A stretch of 64,000 nucleotides of DNA. Origin: Ornithinimicrobium ciconiae. Its GTDB lineage: Bacteria > Actinomycetota > Actinomycetes > Actinomycetales > Dermatophilaceae. Where the stretch lies: assembly GCF_007197575.1 (NCBI RefSeq), contig NZ_CP041616.1, forward strand, positions 310,001 through 374,000, read 5' to 3'. The translations under genes were made by a program, and so were the position numbers. Shown piece by piece: positions 52,041 through 61,819 of this stretch (position 1 is its first letter; each line of letters starts with the position of its first letter). Below the pieces are notes generated by a model. It was not told where the DNA came from and ran no database searches. It saw nothing but the letters and a program-made list of their open reading frames with translations.

Positions 52041-52865
52041 TCATGACCTGAGCTCACGAAGGGCCCACTCTCCCACGGCCCGCATCGTGGCCTGCACCGT
52101 CCGGCGGGGCTCGTGGGAGCCGTCGTCAGCCCAGTTGGCCAGGCAGGCATAGGAGAACGACCGCGCGCCGGTGCTGACCACGCCGACGTCCGCGCGGACC
52201 CCGGTGTCTGTTCCGGTCTTGTTCCACAGGAGCAGCCCCAGGTCAGGTGTGGTGTGCGCCAGCGGGTCGAGCTGGAAAGCCGAGGCCAGCATGGACAGAT
52301 CGGTGTTCAGTGCCAGCCAGTCGCGGACCTGCCGAGAGGTCTGCCCATCAACGCAACGGCCCTGGGCCAGGTCCGAGAGCAGTCGGCTCCAGTCGTCGGC
52401 ACAGCCCTCGCTCAAGGTCGCTGGGTGGTCTCCCGTCCGGACGTTGCGGACATAGTCGTGCAGGGTGGAGCCACCGGGGGCCAGGTCGCGCGCCTGGTCC
52501 TGCACCGCCTCAAGCGTCAGCCGGTCGATCAGGACGTTGGTGGCCCAGTTGTCGCTCGTGGCAGCCACGAGGACAGCGATGTCGCTCAGGGTCAGGCGGT
52601 CAGCCATGAGGTGCTGCCACAGCCCAGAGTCCGCGACTCTCCGGCTGGGTGGGCGAGCCACCACCTCGCGCAGGTCAAGCTCACCGGTGCTCGCCCGCGC
52701 TGCGAGCTCGACCAGGGCAAACACTTTGGCGACACTGGCCGTGGTCAGCATCTGATGCGGGTCATGCTCGTGCAGCACCTCGCAGGTGGCCGTGTCCCGC
52801 AGCGAGATCGACCACCGGACGGGCCCGTGGTCCGGGATGACCGGCGGTGCTGGGGCGACTGGCAC
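52041..52865 (-). CDS. Class A beta-lactamase-like serine hydrolase without signal peptide
   Basis: The 274-aa protein carries all three motifs of the penicillin-recognising fold: TTASVAKVFALVELAA (SxxK), AATSDNWATNVLID (SDN) and LLLWNKTGTDTGVRADVGVV (KTG). Known class A beta-lactamases are secreted, but this protein starts at GTG 52865 with VPVAPAPPVIPDHGPVRWS and shows no signal peptide; the long upstream frame lies inside dcp. A cytoplasmic peptidase or esterase role is therefore more likely than resistance. The omega-loop Glu is not obvious. It follows dcp by 26 nt on the same strand, so both may handle peptides. Confidence 0.85.
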   Translation of the reverse strand: MPVAPAPPVIPDHGPVRWSISLRDTATCEVLHEHDPHQMLTTASVAKVFALVELAARASTGELDLREVVARPPSRRVADSGLWQHLMADRLTLSDIAVLVAATSDNWATNVLIDRLTLEAVQDQARDLAPGGSTLHDYVRNVRTGDHPATLSEGCADDWSRLLSDLAQGRCVDGQTSRQVRDWLALNTDLSMLASAFQLDPLAHTTPDLGLLLWNKTGTDTGVRADVGVVSTGARSFSYACLANWADDGSHEPRRTVQATMRAVGEWALRELRS

Positions 52866-52891
52866 GCCCTGATCGTAGGGCCGAGACAGGG

Positions 52892-54952
52892 TCAGGCGGT
52901 GACTGTCTGCTCTGACTTCAGGCCGAGGCGAGCCAGCAGGTGACCCACGTCCGGGTCGCCCCCGCGGAAGCGGCGGTAGGTCTCCATCGCCTCGCGCGAC
53001 CCCGCCGGGCCGAGCAGTCGCTCGCGGAACAGGGCTCCGGCCGTGCGCGACATACCCCCGTTGTCCCGGAACCAGGCGACGGTGTCGGCGTCCATCACCT
53101 CGGACCACAGATAGGAGTAGTAGCCCGCGGAGTAGCCGCCGGAGAAGATGTGAGCAAAGTAGGTCGAGCGATAGCGCGGGGGGATCAGCGGGAAGCCAAC
53201 CCCGGCTCGCTCCAGGGCAGCCGCCTCGAAGGACTCGACACCAGCGGCGTCGGTGGGCAGCTCCTCGGCGGGAGTCTGGTGCCAGGCCTGGTCTAGCAGC
53301 ATCGCCTTGAGCAACTCGAGCGTGTGGTAGCCGCTCTCCTGCCGGGAGGCCACGAGCGACTCGACCCACTCCGCCGGCACTGGCTCACCGGTCTCGTGGT
53401 GGCGCGCGAACCGGTTGATCAGCTCCGGCTCCCAGGCCCAGATCTCGTTGACTTGGCTGGGGAACTCGACGAAGTCGCGCGGCACGGCGGTGCCCGACCG
53501 GGAGGGATAGCGCACCTGGGACAGCAGCCCGTGCAGGTCGTGACCGAACTCGTGGAACAGGGTGATCACCGAGGTCCACGTCATCAGGCTGGGCGATCCG
53601 GGCGCGGGAGGAGGCACGTTGCAGGTGTTGGTCACCACGGGCAGGTCACCGGTCAGCTCGGACTGCTTGACCAGGGAAGTCATCCACGCGCCGCCCTTTT
53701 TGGAGGGTCGGGTGTAGGGGTCGATCACCACGGCGCCGAGCACCGACCCGTCCTCTTCCCGCACCTCGAAGACGCGGGCCTGATCGGTGTAGCCGACCAG
53801 GTCAGGACGCTCCAGGAAGGTGATGCCGTAGAGCGCGGTCGCCGCCGCGAACACCCCCTCTTGCAGCACCCGCTCAAACTCGAGATAGGGCTTGAGCTGG
53901 TCGGTGTCGAAGCTCGACTCCGCCGCCTCGCGGGCGGCCAGGAACTGCCAGTCCCACGGCTCGAGGACCGCGTCGGGCTCCAGCGTCGCCAGCCGAGCGG
54001 CCAGCACCTCCGCCTCCTGCCCGGCGATCGCGACGACCCCGGGAGCGAGCCGGGCCAGCAGGTCGTTGACAGCACTCGTGGTGCGAGCACAGGTGATCTC
54101 GTGGGCGTATGCCGCGTGGTGCCGGTAGCCGAGCAGCCTGGCCCGCTCGTCGCGCAGCCGAGCGATCCGGACGAGGATCTCGCGCGTGTCGTGCTTCCCG
54201 CCCTGGCCGCGGGTCACCGAGGCCTGATAGATCCGCTCGCGCAGCCCTCGGTGCTCCAGCACCGCGAGCAGAGGCTGCCCGGAGGTGTTCACCAGCGGCA
54301 CCAACCAGCCGTCCTGACCACGGTCCTGTGCTGCCTGGCGCAGCGTCGCCTTCTCGTCCTGGGACAGCCCGGCCAACTCGTCCTCGTCGGTGACCGGCAC
54401 CACTGCTGCGTTGCGTCCCGTGCTGAGCCGCTGCTCGAACTCGACGGCCAGAGAGGCAAGCTCGCTGTTGAGCTCACGCAGGCGTTGTTGGTCCGGCTCA
54501 GGCAGGGTGATGCCACCGCGTTCGTAGTCCGTCAGCCGCTTCCGCAGGTTGTAGGCGTCCTGCTCGTCGAAGGTGATCTCCCCGCGGTCGGCGCGCGAGG
54601 CGAGCTCGGTGAGCCGGTCAAAGAGCCCACGGTGCAGCAGGATCGCGTCCGTGTGCGCCGCCAGACTGGGTGATATCTCGGCCATGAGGGCATCGCGCGC
54701 GGGAGTCGTGTCGGCCGCCCGCGCGACCCAGAAGGCCGCGATGGTGCGCTCCAGCACTGCGCCGCTGCGCTCCCACGCGTGCAGCACATTCTCGACACTG
54801 GCTGGCTCCGGGTTCTCCGCGATCGCCTCGAGCTCTGCCAGTTCCTCCGTCATCCCGATGCCGATGGCCTCACGCACATGCTCGTCCGTGAGGACCGTGT
54901 AGTCCGGTAGCGCGAAGGGCAGGGTGGAAGGCGCGAGGAGCGGGTTTGTCAT
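52892..54952 (-). CDS. dcp: M3 family zinc peptidase (peptidyl-dipeptidase Dcp/oligopeptidase A type)
   Basis: The 686-aa cytoplasmic metallopeptidase has the zinc motif TLFHEFGHDLHGLLS (HExxH) near residue 465, preceded by NTCNVPPPAPG, and followed by the third ligand region EFPSQVNEIWAWEPELINRF. The helical N-terminal half covers the deep cleft typical of M3 enzymes, which restricts substrates to short peptides. It recycles peptides. It is first of two genes with the serine hydrolase and divergent from the phosphotransferase. Confidence 0.95.
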   Translation of the reverse strand: MTNPLLAPSTLPFALPDYTVLTDEHVREAIGIGMTEELAELEAIAENPEPASVENVLHAWERSGAVLERTIAAFWVARAADTTPARDALMAEISPSLAAHTDAILLHRGLFDRLTELASRADRGEITFDEQDAYNLRKRLTDYERGGITLPEPDQQRLRELNSELASLAVEFEQRLSTGRNAAVVPVTDEDELAGLSQDEKATLRQAAQDRGQDGWLVPLVNTSGQPLLAVLEHRGLRERIYQASVTRGQGGKHDTREILVRIARLRDERARLLGYRHHAAYAHEITCARTTSAVNDLLARLAPGVVAIAGQEAEVLAARLATLEPDAVLEPWDWQFLAAREAAESSFDTDQLKPYLEFERVLQEGVFAAATALYGITFLERPDLVGYTDQARVFEVREEDGSVLGAVVIDPYTRPSKKGGAWMTSLVKQSELTGDLPVVTNTCNVPPPAPGSPSLMTWTSVITLFHEFGHDLHGLLSQVRYPSRSGTAVPRDFVEFPSQVNEIWAWEPELINRFARHHETGEPVPAEWVESLVASRQESGYHTLELLKAMLLDQAWHQTPAEELPTDAAGVESFEAAALERAGVGFPLIPPRYRSTYFAHIFSGGYSAGYYSYLWSEVMDADTVAWFRDNGGMSRTAGALFRERLLGPAGSREAMETYRRFRGGDPDVGHLLARLGLKSEQTVTA

Positions 54953-55092
54953 GCCATCTATTGCATCATCAACTTGTTAGTGAACAGGTCAGCGGACGGT
55001 CAAGGTCCGGTCAGGTGCGGACACCCGCCCGGATTTCGTCACGCCCGGCAGTGCACGCGGCTCGATCCGAGGGCCGGTCACGCCGCTCGGTG

Positions 55093-55152
55093 GGCCGATG
55101 GCGCGCTGAGGTGTCTGATGAGTGGCCGATGGCGCGCTCAGGTGTCTGATGA
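55093..55152. repeat. Two tandem copies of a 29-bp unit
   Basis: GGCCGATGGCGCGCT, one variable base (G or C), AGGTGTCTGATGA occurs at 55093-55121 and 55124-55152, a 31-nt period. It lies directly before the phosphotransferase start and could be an operator pair or a simple duplication. Confidence 0.7.
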
Positions 55153-55163
55153 CACGATGGGGT

Positions 55164-56102
55164 ATGCCCGATGTCGTGCTGAGTCCAGAAGAACTGGCCG
55201 CCCGCACCACGGTGGCCACCGAGGCCGCCTTCAACGCGGCCACCGACCTGGGTCTAAAGGTCGAGGAGACCCGCGTGCTGCACGATGTCTTCTCGCTCGT
55301 CATCCACCTCTATCCCTCACCCGTCGTCGCCAGGATCCCTCTCGTCATGGCACCGGGGACGACGCCGGAGGCAGTGACCCGGCGGCAGCAGCGAGAGCTC
55401 GATGTGACCGACTGGCTGCACCGTGAGGGGGTGCCGACCGTCCGACCGTCCCCGTTGGTCCCCCTCGAGCCGGTCCGTGAGGACGACTTCTCGATGACCT
55501 TCTGGGAGCTCGTGGACGTCGCGGACGACCACTTTCCGTATGCCGGCGCGCACCATGCGGTCTGCGCCGCCCTCCACGCCGCGCTCGCCGGCTACCCCGG
55601 ACTGCTGCCCTTCCTGGCGCCGTTCAACGAGGGCGTTCCGGCGTTGTTGGAGGCACTGGAAGGGTCTGTGCACGTCACCAACGACGACCTCGATCGGGTC
55701 CATGCGGAGTGGCAGATGCTCACGCCGGTGCTCTCGAGCGTCGCGGCCTTCCGGGCTCGTTTCCCGGAGGCTGACGTGCAGCCGATCCAGGGCGACGCCC
55801 CGTCCAACAACGTCATCAGGGCGAGCTCGGGCCTGGTGTTCGCAGACTTTGAGGATGTCTGCCTGGGGCCGGTCGAGTGGGACCTGGCGGGCCACGGCCT
55901 GGAGGCCGGTGCCGCCTACAACGCGGCTGCTGGTCCCTTGGGCCTGCGGACCACTGATCCTGAGCTGCAGCGCGTGATGGATGGCGCCCGCAGCGTGCAG
56001 CTCGTGGCGTCGCTGGCTCTCGCGCCGCAGCTGCCGGTGCTGGCTGACGGACTCAAGCCGTTCGTAGATGCCTGGCGGGCCTCTCCGACCCTGGTCTTCT
56101 GA
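55164..56102 (+). CDS. Aminoglycoside phosphotransferase-like (APH/choline kinase fold) protein
   Basis: The 312-aa protein has the catalytic region QPIQGDAPSNNVIRASSGLV followed by FADFEDVCLGPVEWDLAGHG. The usual H-G-D-x-x-x-x-N loop reads Q-G-D-A-P-S-N-N, so the first His is Gln while Asp and Asn remain; the metal-binding D-F-E (usual D-x-D) is present. A kinase of a small metabolite is likely; drug resistance is not implied. ATG 55164 (MPDVVLSPEEL) is chosen; in-frame starts at 55122 or 55149 fall in the tandem repeat. Confidence 0.8.
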   Translation: MPDVVLSPEELAARTTVATEAAFNAATDLGLKVEETRVLHDVFSLVIHLYPSPVVARIPLVMAPGTTPEAVTRRQQRELDVTDWLHREGVPTVRPSPLVPLEPVREDDFSMTFWELVDVADDHFPYAGAHHAVCAALHAALAGYPGLLPFLAPFNEGVPALLEALEGSVHVTNDDLDRVHAEWQMLTPVLSSVAAFRARFPEADVQPIQGDAPSNNVIRASSGLVFADFEDVCLGPVEWDLAGHGLEAGAAYNAAAGPLGLRTTDPELQRVMDGARSVQLVASLALAPQLPVLADGLKPFVDAWRASPTLVF

Positions 56103-56474
56103 CAGCGCGCCCGGATCGGTGCCTGTCCGGTCGGTGCCTGTCCGGTCGGTGCCTGTGGGATCGGTGCGGCTCTGGCCGATCCGCGGCCCTGGCGGCGGGG
56201 CATACCTGGAAATGTCTAGCCCAACACTTGACCAAGTCTTTACTCGAATGCCACGGTCAAGCCATTGCCCTTACGTCAGGGGAAGCCTAGGCTCGGGGCG
56301 GACCCGCCCGCTGCGTTGGTGTCACGGGTGGGTCTTCCTGTGCTGTTCTTCGGCTCGTCGTGTTTCCCGGCCCCCATGCCGGGGCGGGTCGTGGGTAGTG
56401 CTGGGGTGGGCGCGAGGGGCTCGGGGCTCGTGCGCTCGGGAGAAGAGGGCACCAACACTCAATGAGGAGAACCC
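56103..56474 (+). promoter_or_regulatory. Upstream region of the 1760-aa subtilase
   Basis: The 372 gene-free bases hold three parts. 56114-56168 is a 15-bp period repeat (CGGTGCCTGTCCGGT and variants, about 3.5 copies). At 56226-56262 CTTGACC and GGTCAAG form an interrupted inverted repeat in a local AT-richer patch, likely near the promoter. The remaining about 190 bases before the start may be a leader; AATGAGGAG gives the ribosome binding site. I could not match a known riboswitch. Confidence 0.5.
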
Positions 56475-59400
56475 ATGAGGTTACGCAGTGGGCCAACCGC
56501 GGTAGCGGCGGCCTTGGCACTGCTCGTGTCGGGGGCGCCCAGCGCCCTTGCCGCGCCGTCAGCGCCAGATTCTGAGTCGACACCGTCGCTGACGCAGGAG
56601 GCAGAAGCCTCCTCCGCGACGGGCACAACCAGCAACGCCCTGCAGGACCGTGAAGCTCTGCAGGGGGTGGACAGCGAGACCGGCCTGTGGGTCGTGCAGC
56701 TGGAAGCGCCCTCGGTCGCCGCCAAGTTTGGTAGCAGCGCAACCAGCGAGGCGTCCCGCTACGCCGCGCAACTGGCAGCGGGCCACACCGAGCTTGAGCA
56801 GGAGATTTCCGCAACCCTGGGTCGCACCGTGGACGCGACCATCACCTACGAGAACGTTCTCAACGCGATCGCCATCGAGGCAGACGCCGACGAGGCCGCG
56901 CAGCTGTGGGACATCGACGGGGTCGTCGCTGTTTTCCCGGACACCATCCGTGAGATGGAAACCGACGTGAGCCACGAGGTCATCAAGACCGCGGCCGCCT
57001 GGGGCGGGGAGAACGCCCCCGAGATCGCCACCAAGGGCGAGGGCGTCATCGCCGCGATGATCGACAGCGGTGTCAACCCCGACCACCCGTCCTTCGCAGC
57101 GACCGGTGGCGACGGCTACACGCATGTCAACCCCAACGGCGCGGGCGTCTACCTGGGCGCTTGCAACACCGAGGCCTCCTTCGAGTGCAACGACAAGCTG
57201 ATCGGGGCCTACTCCTTCAACGGCCCGACGGCTCGTGACACCGACGGCCACGGCAGCCACACCGGCAGCACCATGGCCGGCAACGCCCACACTGCCGAAT
57301 TCACCCTGGGCACCGCGGACTTCGAGCGTGAGATCTCCGGCGTCGCCCCGCACGCCAACGTGATCTCCTACAAGGTCTGCAACCCCGGTTGCCCCAGCTC
57401 CGCGACGGTGCAGGCTGTCGACCAGGCCATCGCCGATGGCGTCGACGTCATCAACTACTCCATCTCGGGCTCTGACAACCCGTGGATGGACATGGTCGAC
57501 CTGGCCTTCCTGGAGGCGCACGACGCTGGCATCAGCGTCTCCGCCTCGGCAGGCAACGACGGTCCCGGTGCGAGCACCGTTGCCAAGTCCGGTCCGTGGA
57601 ACCTCTCCGTGGCCGCGACGACCCACAACCGGGTCTTCGGCAACCCCGTCTCGGTCACCGACGACGGTGCCCCCGCCGAGCTCGTCGACGTCCCGGGCTT
57701 CCCGGGCGACGGACCCGCCATCACGTCGGTCTACACCGGCGACCTGGTGGATGCTGCGGCAGCCGCCCCGGGCAACGGCAACGGCTGTGCGACCTTCCCG
57801 ACCGGCTCCATGACGGGCGACATCGCCCTGATCCAGCGTGGTGCGTGCAACTTCCAGGTGAAGGTCGACAACGCTGCGAACGCCGGCGCGATCGCTGTTG
57901 TGATGTACAACAACGTGAGCGGCCCGCCGACCGCGCCCGGTGGCCTGACCACCACGACCATCCCGTCCGTGATGATCACCCTCGAGTCCGGCGAGGCCCT
58001 GCAGGCCTACGCCGCGGCGAACGACCCGGTCGAGGTGTCGATCGGCACCGACGTGGTGCTCGTTGAGGACGACACCTGGACCGACCTGGTGGCCGGCTTC
58101 AGCTCCCGCGGCCCGAGCCAGTTCGACATGCTGGTGCCCACGCTGGCTGCTCCCGGTGTCAACATCCTGGCGGCCTACTCCGAGTCCGGTGGTGACCCGC
58201 TGCAGTATGGCGTGATCAGTGGCACGTCGATGGCCTCGCCGCACGCTGCGGGCATGGCTGTCCTCATGCGTGAGGTCTACCCCGACCTGACGCCGACCGA
58301 GATCCGTTCGGTGATGGCCAGCACGGCTGACTACGAAGGACTCCTCAAGGAGGACGGCTCCACGCCGGCCACCGCGTTCGACATCGGCTCCGGTCGCATC
58401 AACATCGACCAGGCTGGTCGCGCGGGCCTCGCGCTGAACGAGACGAGTGAGAACTTCGTCGCCGGCAACCCGGCGCTCGGTGGCGATCCGGCAACGCTCA
58501 ACCTGCCGGCCTTCGTCGAGCACGGCTGCGAGGGTGAGTGCACCTGGACCCGGACGGTCACCTCGATCGCCCAGGGTTCGGCCAGCTACTCCGCTGTGGT
58601 GGACGCTCCCGCGGGCGTCACGGTCACCGTGACCCCCGAGACCTTCACGCTCGAGCCCGGCGCCGACCAGGAGATCACGGTCACCGCCAACGTCTCAGGC
58701 AGCACCGTCGGTGCCTGGGAGCACGCTCGGGTGACCCTCGAGACCTCCGACCAGCACGCGGACGGCGTCGACATCGCCGACCCGCACTTCCCGGTGGCAG
58801 TCAAGACCACGAGCACCGAGGTGCCGGTCGACGACCCGACCATCGAGGTGGACCCGGACGCTCTGGAGGCGACCCAGCCCACCGACACGGTGACCACCCA
58901 GCCCCTCACCATCAGCAACACCGGTGATGCGGACCTGACGTGGGAGTTCGTGGACGAGACCGGCGGCGGTGGCGATGGTGTGCTCGCAGAGCAGACCGTC
59001 AACGGCACGAGCGGCATCGTCAGCGACTACTTCCCCAACAACGGGGGCGGTGTCTACTCCGCGGATGACTTCACGCTCGCCGCAGACTCGAGCCTCACCT
59101 CGCTGTTCACCCCAGGCTTCTGGAACGCCGATGACGTCGCCACCCGTGCGACGGCCATCGACTGGGAGATCTTCGCCGACGACAGCGGTGCCCCGGGAGA
59201 GCTCGTCTGGTCGCACACCGCGGCTCCCGGCAACGCTGAGGTCACCATCGAGACCAACGAGATCACCCTCGACCTGGTGGCCGCTGGCGGCGCTGTGGAC
59301 CTGAGCGCCGGGACCTACTGGCTGTCGGTGTGGCCGACGGTCCCCGACCCGGTTCCCAACCTGAATGACCGGTGGAACTGGTACCAGGGCGCGCCGTCTG

Positions 59401-61757
59401 GCAGCCCCGGCATGCTCATCGACCCGAACTTCCTCTTCGGTCCGGGCACCGGTGACTGGACTCCGATCGTGGACCTGGTCGGGTCGTTCAGTGACCTGGC
59501 ATACACGATCGAGGGCAGCAGCGGGACCGTTTCCTGTGGCGCCGACTGGCTGAGCGTCGACCCGAGCTCGGGCACGACGGCACCGGATGGCTCCACCGAG
59601 GTCACCGCCTCGTTCGACTCGGCCGGTCTGGCCGAGGGTGACTACTCCACGCAGCTGTGTGTGGAGAGCAACGACCCGGCCAACCCGGTTGTCACGGTTC
59701 CGGTCACCCTGACCGTGGCCGAGGCTGCCGTGGCTCCGGTTATCACGGTGGACCCGTCCTCGGTCGAGGGGTCACAGGCCCCGGACACCACGACCGAGCA
59801 CACGGTGACGATCGGCAACGACGGCACGGCGGACCTGGACTTCGAGATCACCGAGGTCGAGGCTGCCACCGGTGAGGTTGAGCGTCCCGAGCTGCCGCAG
59901 GGCACGAGCCGTGCCCACGCCGCGACCGAGGCCGCGGGCGGTCCGTCCGCCCCGGCAGTCGTGGAGCCGGCGGCGGTGCCTCACGTGGCCTCGCTGACCG
60001 AGGGCTTCGAGGACGTTGAGGGTCTCCCGGCCGCCGGCTGGGCGATCACCAACACCAGTGAGCCGGTGGGCCCGACCAGCTGGTTCCAGGGCAACGGTGT
60101 CTTGGTGTTCCCCGCGCACGAGGGTCCGGAGGACTCCTACGCCGCGGCCAACTACAACGGCACTGCCGAGCAGGGCGACATCAGCACCTGGCTGATGACC
60201 CCGGAGGTGGACCTGGTCAACGGGTCCGAGCTGTCCTTCTACTCGCGCAGCACCGGCGAGGGCTACGCCGACCGCATGGAGGTCCGTCTGTCGACCAGTG
60301 GTGACTCCACGAACGTGGGCACCGGCTACGACAGTGCGGGTGACTTCGACACGGTGCTGCTCACGGTCAACGAGGATCTCGCCCCCTACGGCTACCCGGC
60401 CGAGTGGACCGAGTACACCGCGACCATCGAGGGTCTGGACGCCCCGACCACCGGTCGGATCGCGTTCCGCCACCATGTGCCGGACGGCGGTCTCTTCGGC
60501 ACGGCCAGCGACTTCATCGGCGTTGACACGGTTTCTTACGAGGCTGCTGATGCTCCCCCGCCGGTTCCGGCGTGTGAGGTCAGTGACGCGGCGTGGTTGA
60601 GTGTGGACCCGGTCGCGGGCACGGTTGCTCCGGGTGGTTCGCAGGAGGTCACGGTGGGTCTGGACTCTGCGGGTCTGGCCGTGGGTGAGTACACGGCCGC
60701 GCTGTGTGTGGAGTCCAACGACCCGGTGAACCCGGTGGTGAATGTGCCGGTGACGTTGACCGTCACCGATGCCCCGGTCGAGCCGGCCGTGGTGCAGCGC
60801 ATCAGTGGTGAGAACCGGTATGCCACGGCGGGCGAGATCGCTGCTGAGTTCCCCGAGGGTGTGGACACTGTCTACATCGCCAACGGGACCGAGGCTGCTG
60901 ATGGTGCTGACGCGTTGGCTGCTGGTGCTGCTGGTGCCAAGGGCGCGTTGGAGTTCATCCCCGATGTCACTCCCGAGGGTGACCCGGCCCCGATCCTGCT
61001 GGTGAAGAACAACCAGATCCCGCAGGCCACGGCCGGCGCCCTGGCTGCGCTGGACCCGGCTGAGATCATCATCATCGGTGGCACCGGCTCGGTCTCGAGC
61101 GGGGTCGAGGCAACCCTGGGTGAGTCCGCGGACGTGCGCCGTATCGCCGGTGCTGACCGGTACGAGACCGCGGCGTTGATCGCGGCCGAGTACGGGTCGG
61201 TGGAGACGGTCTACGTCGCCACCGGTCAGGGAGACATGGACTCCGGTCTGGCCCTGGCCGACGCGTTGACCGCGGCCTCGCTCGCGGGCTCGGAAGGTTC
61301 CCCGGTGGTGCTGACCCGTTCGGGTAGCCTGCCCGCGGCTACCGCCGAGGTCATCACCGAGCTCGGTGTGGCCAACATCGTGGTCATCGGTGGCACCGGC
61401 GCGGTCAGTGATGACGTGCTGGCCCAGCTCAACGAGCTGGCACCGACCGAGCGGGTCGCTGGCGCGAACCGTTACGAGACGGCAGTGGCGTTGACGGCTG
61501 GTTACGGCGCTGACGCGGACATGCTGTACATCGCCTCGGGGACCAACTTCCCCGACGCGCTGTCCGGCTCGTCCCTGACCGGGTCCCAGAGCGCACCACT
61601 GCTGCTGACCCGCCAGGACCACCTGCCCGCAGCGATCTCTGAGGAGATCCTGCGCCTGAGCCCGCAGGGCATCACGATCTTCGGTGGCACCGTCGCGGTG
61701 AACACCGACGTCGAGGCCGACCTGCAGGCACTGCTCGACACCACCTCGACCGACTAA
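56475..61757 (+). CDS. Large secreted S8 peptidase with PA insert, anchor-J-like domain and cell-wall-binding repeats
   Basis: This 1760-aa multidomain surface protease has a signal peptide (about 1-27) and an I9-like propeptide (about 68-160). The subtilase carries Asp in VIAAMIDSGVNPDHP (D197), His in DTDGHGSHTGST (H259) and Ser in ISGTSMASPHAAGM (about 583), with a protease-associated domain (IALIQRGACNFQVKVDNAAN) inserted between His and Ser. Several Ig-like segments follow (SNTGDADLTWEF, LCVESNDPVNPVVNVPVTLT twice), then a choice-of-anchor-J-type beta-sandwich (EGFEDVEGLPAAGWAITN) and three cell-wall-binding type 2 repeats (RISGENRYATA, RIAGADRYETAA, RVAGANRYETAV). It probably stays attached to the wall and degrades external protein. 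Confidence 0.95.
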   Translation: MRLRSGPTAVAAALALLVSGAPSALAAPSAPDSESTPSLTQEAEASSATGTTSNALQDREALQGVDSETGLWVVQLEAPSVAAKFGSSATSEASRYAAQLAAGHTELEQEISATLGRTVDATITYENVLNAIAIEADADEAAQLWDIDGVVAVFPDTIREMETDVSHEVIKTAAAWGGENAPEIATKGEGVIAAMIDSGVNPDHPSFAATGGDGYTHVNPNGAGVYLGACNTEASFECNDKLIGAYSFNGPTARDTDGHGSHTGSTMAGNAHTAEFTLGTADFEREISGVAPHANVISYKVCNPGCPSSATVQAVDQAIADGVDVINYSISGSDNPWMDMVDLAFLEAHDAGISVSASAGNDGPGASTVAKSGPWNLSVAATTHNRVFGNPVSVTDDGAPAELVDVPGFPGDGPAITSVYTGDLVDAAAAAPGNGNGCATFPTGSMTGDIALIQRGACNFQVKVDNAANAGAIAVVMYNNVSGPPTAPGGLTTTTIPSVMITLESGEALQAYAAANDPVEVSIGTDVVLVEDDTWTDLVAGFSSRGPSQFDMLVPTLAAPGVNILAAYSESGGDPLQYGVISGTSMASPHAAGMAVLMREVYPDLTPTEIRSVMASTADYEGLLKEDGSTPATAFDIGSGRINIDQAGRAGLALNETSENFVAGNPALGGDPATLNLPAFVEHGCEGECTWTRTVTSIAQGSASYSAVVDAPAGVTVTVTPETFTLEPGADQEITVTANVSGSTVGAWEHARVTLETSDQHADGVDIADPHFPVAVKTTSTEVPVDDPTIEVDPDALEATQPTDTVTTQPLTISNTGDADLTWEFVDETGGGGDGVLAEQTVNGTSGIVSDYFPNNGGGVYSADDFTLAADSSLTSLFTPGFWNADDVATRATAIDWEIFADDSGAPGELVWSHTAAPGNAEVTIETNEITLDLVAAGGAVDLSAGTYWLSVWPTVPDPVPNLNDRWNWYQGAPSGSPGMLIDPNFLFGPGTGDWTPIVDLVGSFSDLAYTIEGSSGTVSCGADWLSVDPSSGTTAPDGSTEVTASFDSAGLAEGDYSTQLCVESNDPANPVVTVPVTLTVAEAAVAPVITVDPSSVEGSQAPDTTTEHTVTIGNDGTADLDFEITEVEAATGEVERPELPQGTSRAHAATEAAGGPSAPAVVEPAAVPHVASLTEGFEDVEGLPAAGWAITNTSEPVGPTSWFQGNGVLVFPAHEGPEDSYAAANYNGTAEQGDISTWLMTPEVDLVNGSELSFYSRSTGEGYADRMEVRLSTSGDSTNVGTGYDSAGDFDTVLLTVNEDLAPYGYPAEWTEYTATIEGLDAPTTGRIAFRHHVPDGGLFGTASDFIGVDTVSYEAADAPPPVPACEVSDAAWLSVDPVAGTVAPGGSQEVTVGLDSAGLAVGEYTAALCVESNDPVNPVVNVPVTLTVTDAPVEPAVVQRISGENRYATAGEIAAEFPEGVDTVYIANGTEAADGADALAAGAAGAKGALEFIPDVTPEGDPAPILLVKNNQIPQATAGALAALDPAEIIIIGGTGSVSSGVEATLGESADVRRIAGADRYETAALIAAEYGSVETVYVATGQGDMDSGLALADALTAASLAGSEGSPVVLTRSGSLPAATAEVITELGVANIVVIGGTGAVSDDVLAQLNELAPTERVAGANRYETAVALTAGYGADADMLYIASGTNFPDALSGSSLTGSQSAPLLLTRQDHLPAAISEEILRLSPQGITIFGGTVAVNTDVEADLQALLDTTSTD

Positions 61758-61776
61758 CGAGGCGGTAAACCCCCAC

Positions 61777-61819
61777 ACGAACGGCCCCCACCGGAAACCA
61801 CCGGTGGGGGCCGCTTCGT
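61777..61819 (+). terminator. Hairpin terminator after the large protease
   Basis: CGGCCCCCACCGG and CCGGTGGGGGCCG form a perfect 13-bp stem with a 6-nt loop, with ACGA and TCGT extending it. It starts 20 nt after the stop. There is no U-tract. Confidence 0.88.

Noticed and set aside
55164..56102. Calling the phosphotransferase an aminoglycoside resistance gene
   Set aside because: The fold is shared by many metabolic kinases and the catalytic loop is atypical; nothing around it suggests resistance.
56114..56168. Possible CRISPR array
   Set aside because: 15-bp units are contiguous without spacers; simple tandem repeat.
56221..56474. Possible riboswitch, such as a cyclic-di-AMP type, before the secreted subtilase
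   Set aside because: I could not match the conserved core of any known riboswitch by eye; a covariance search would be needed.
56559..58523. 654-aa reverse open frame opposite the subtilase domain
   Set aside because: The sense strand has intact catalytic motifs; the reverse product is Gly/Val/Arg-rich without domains.
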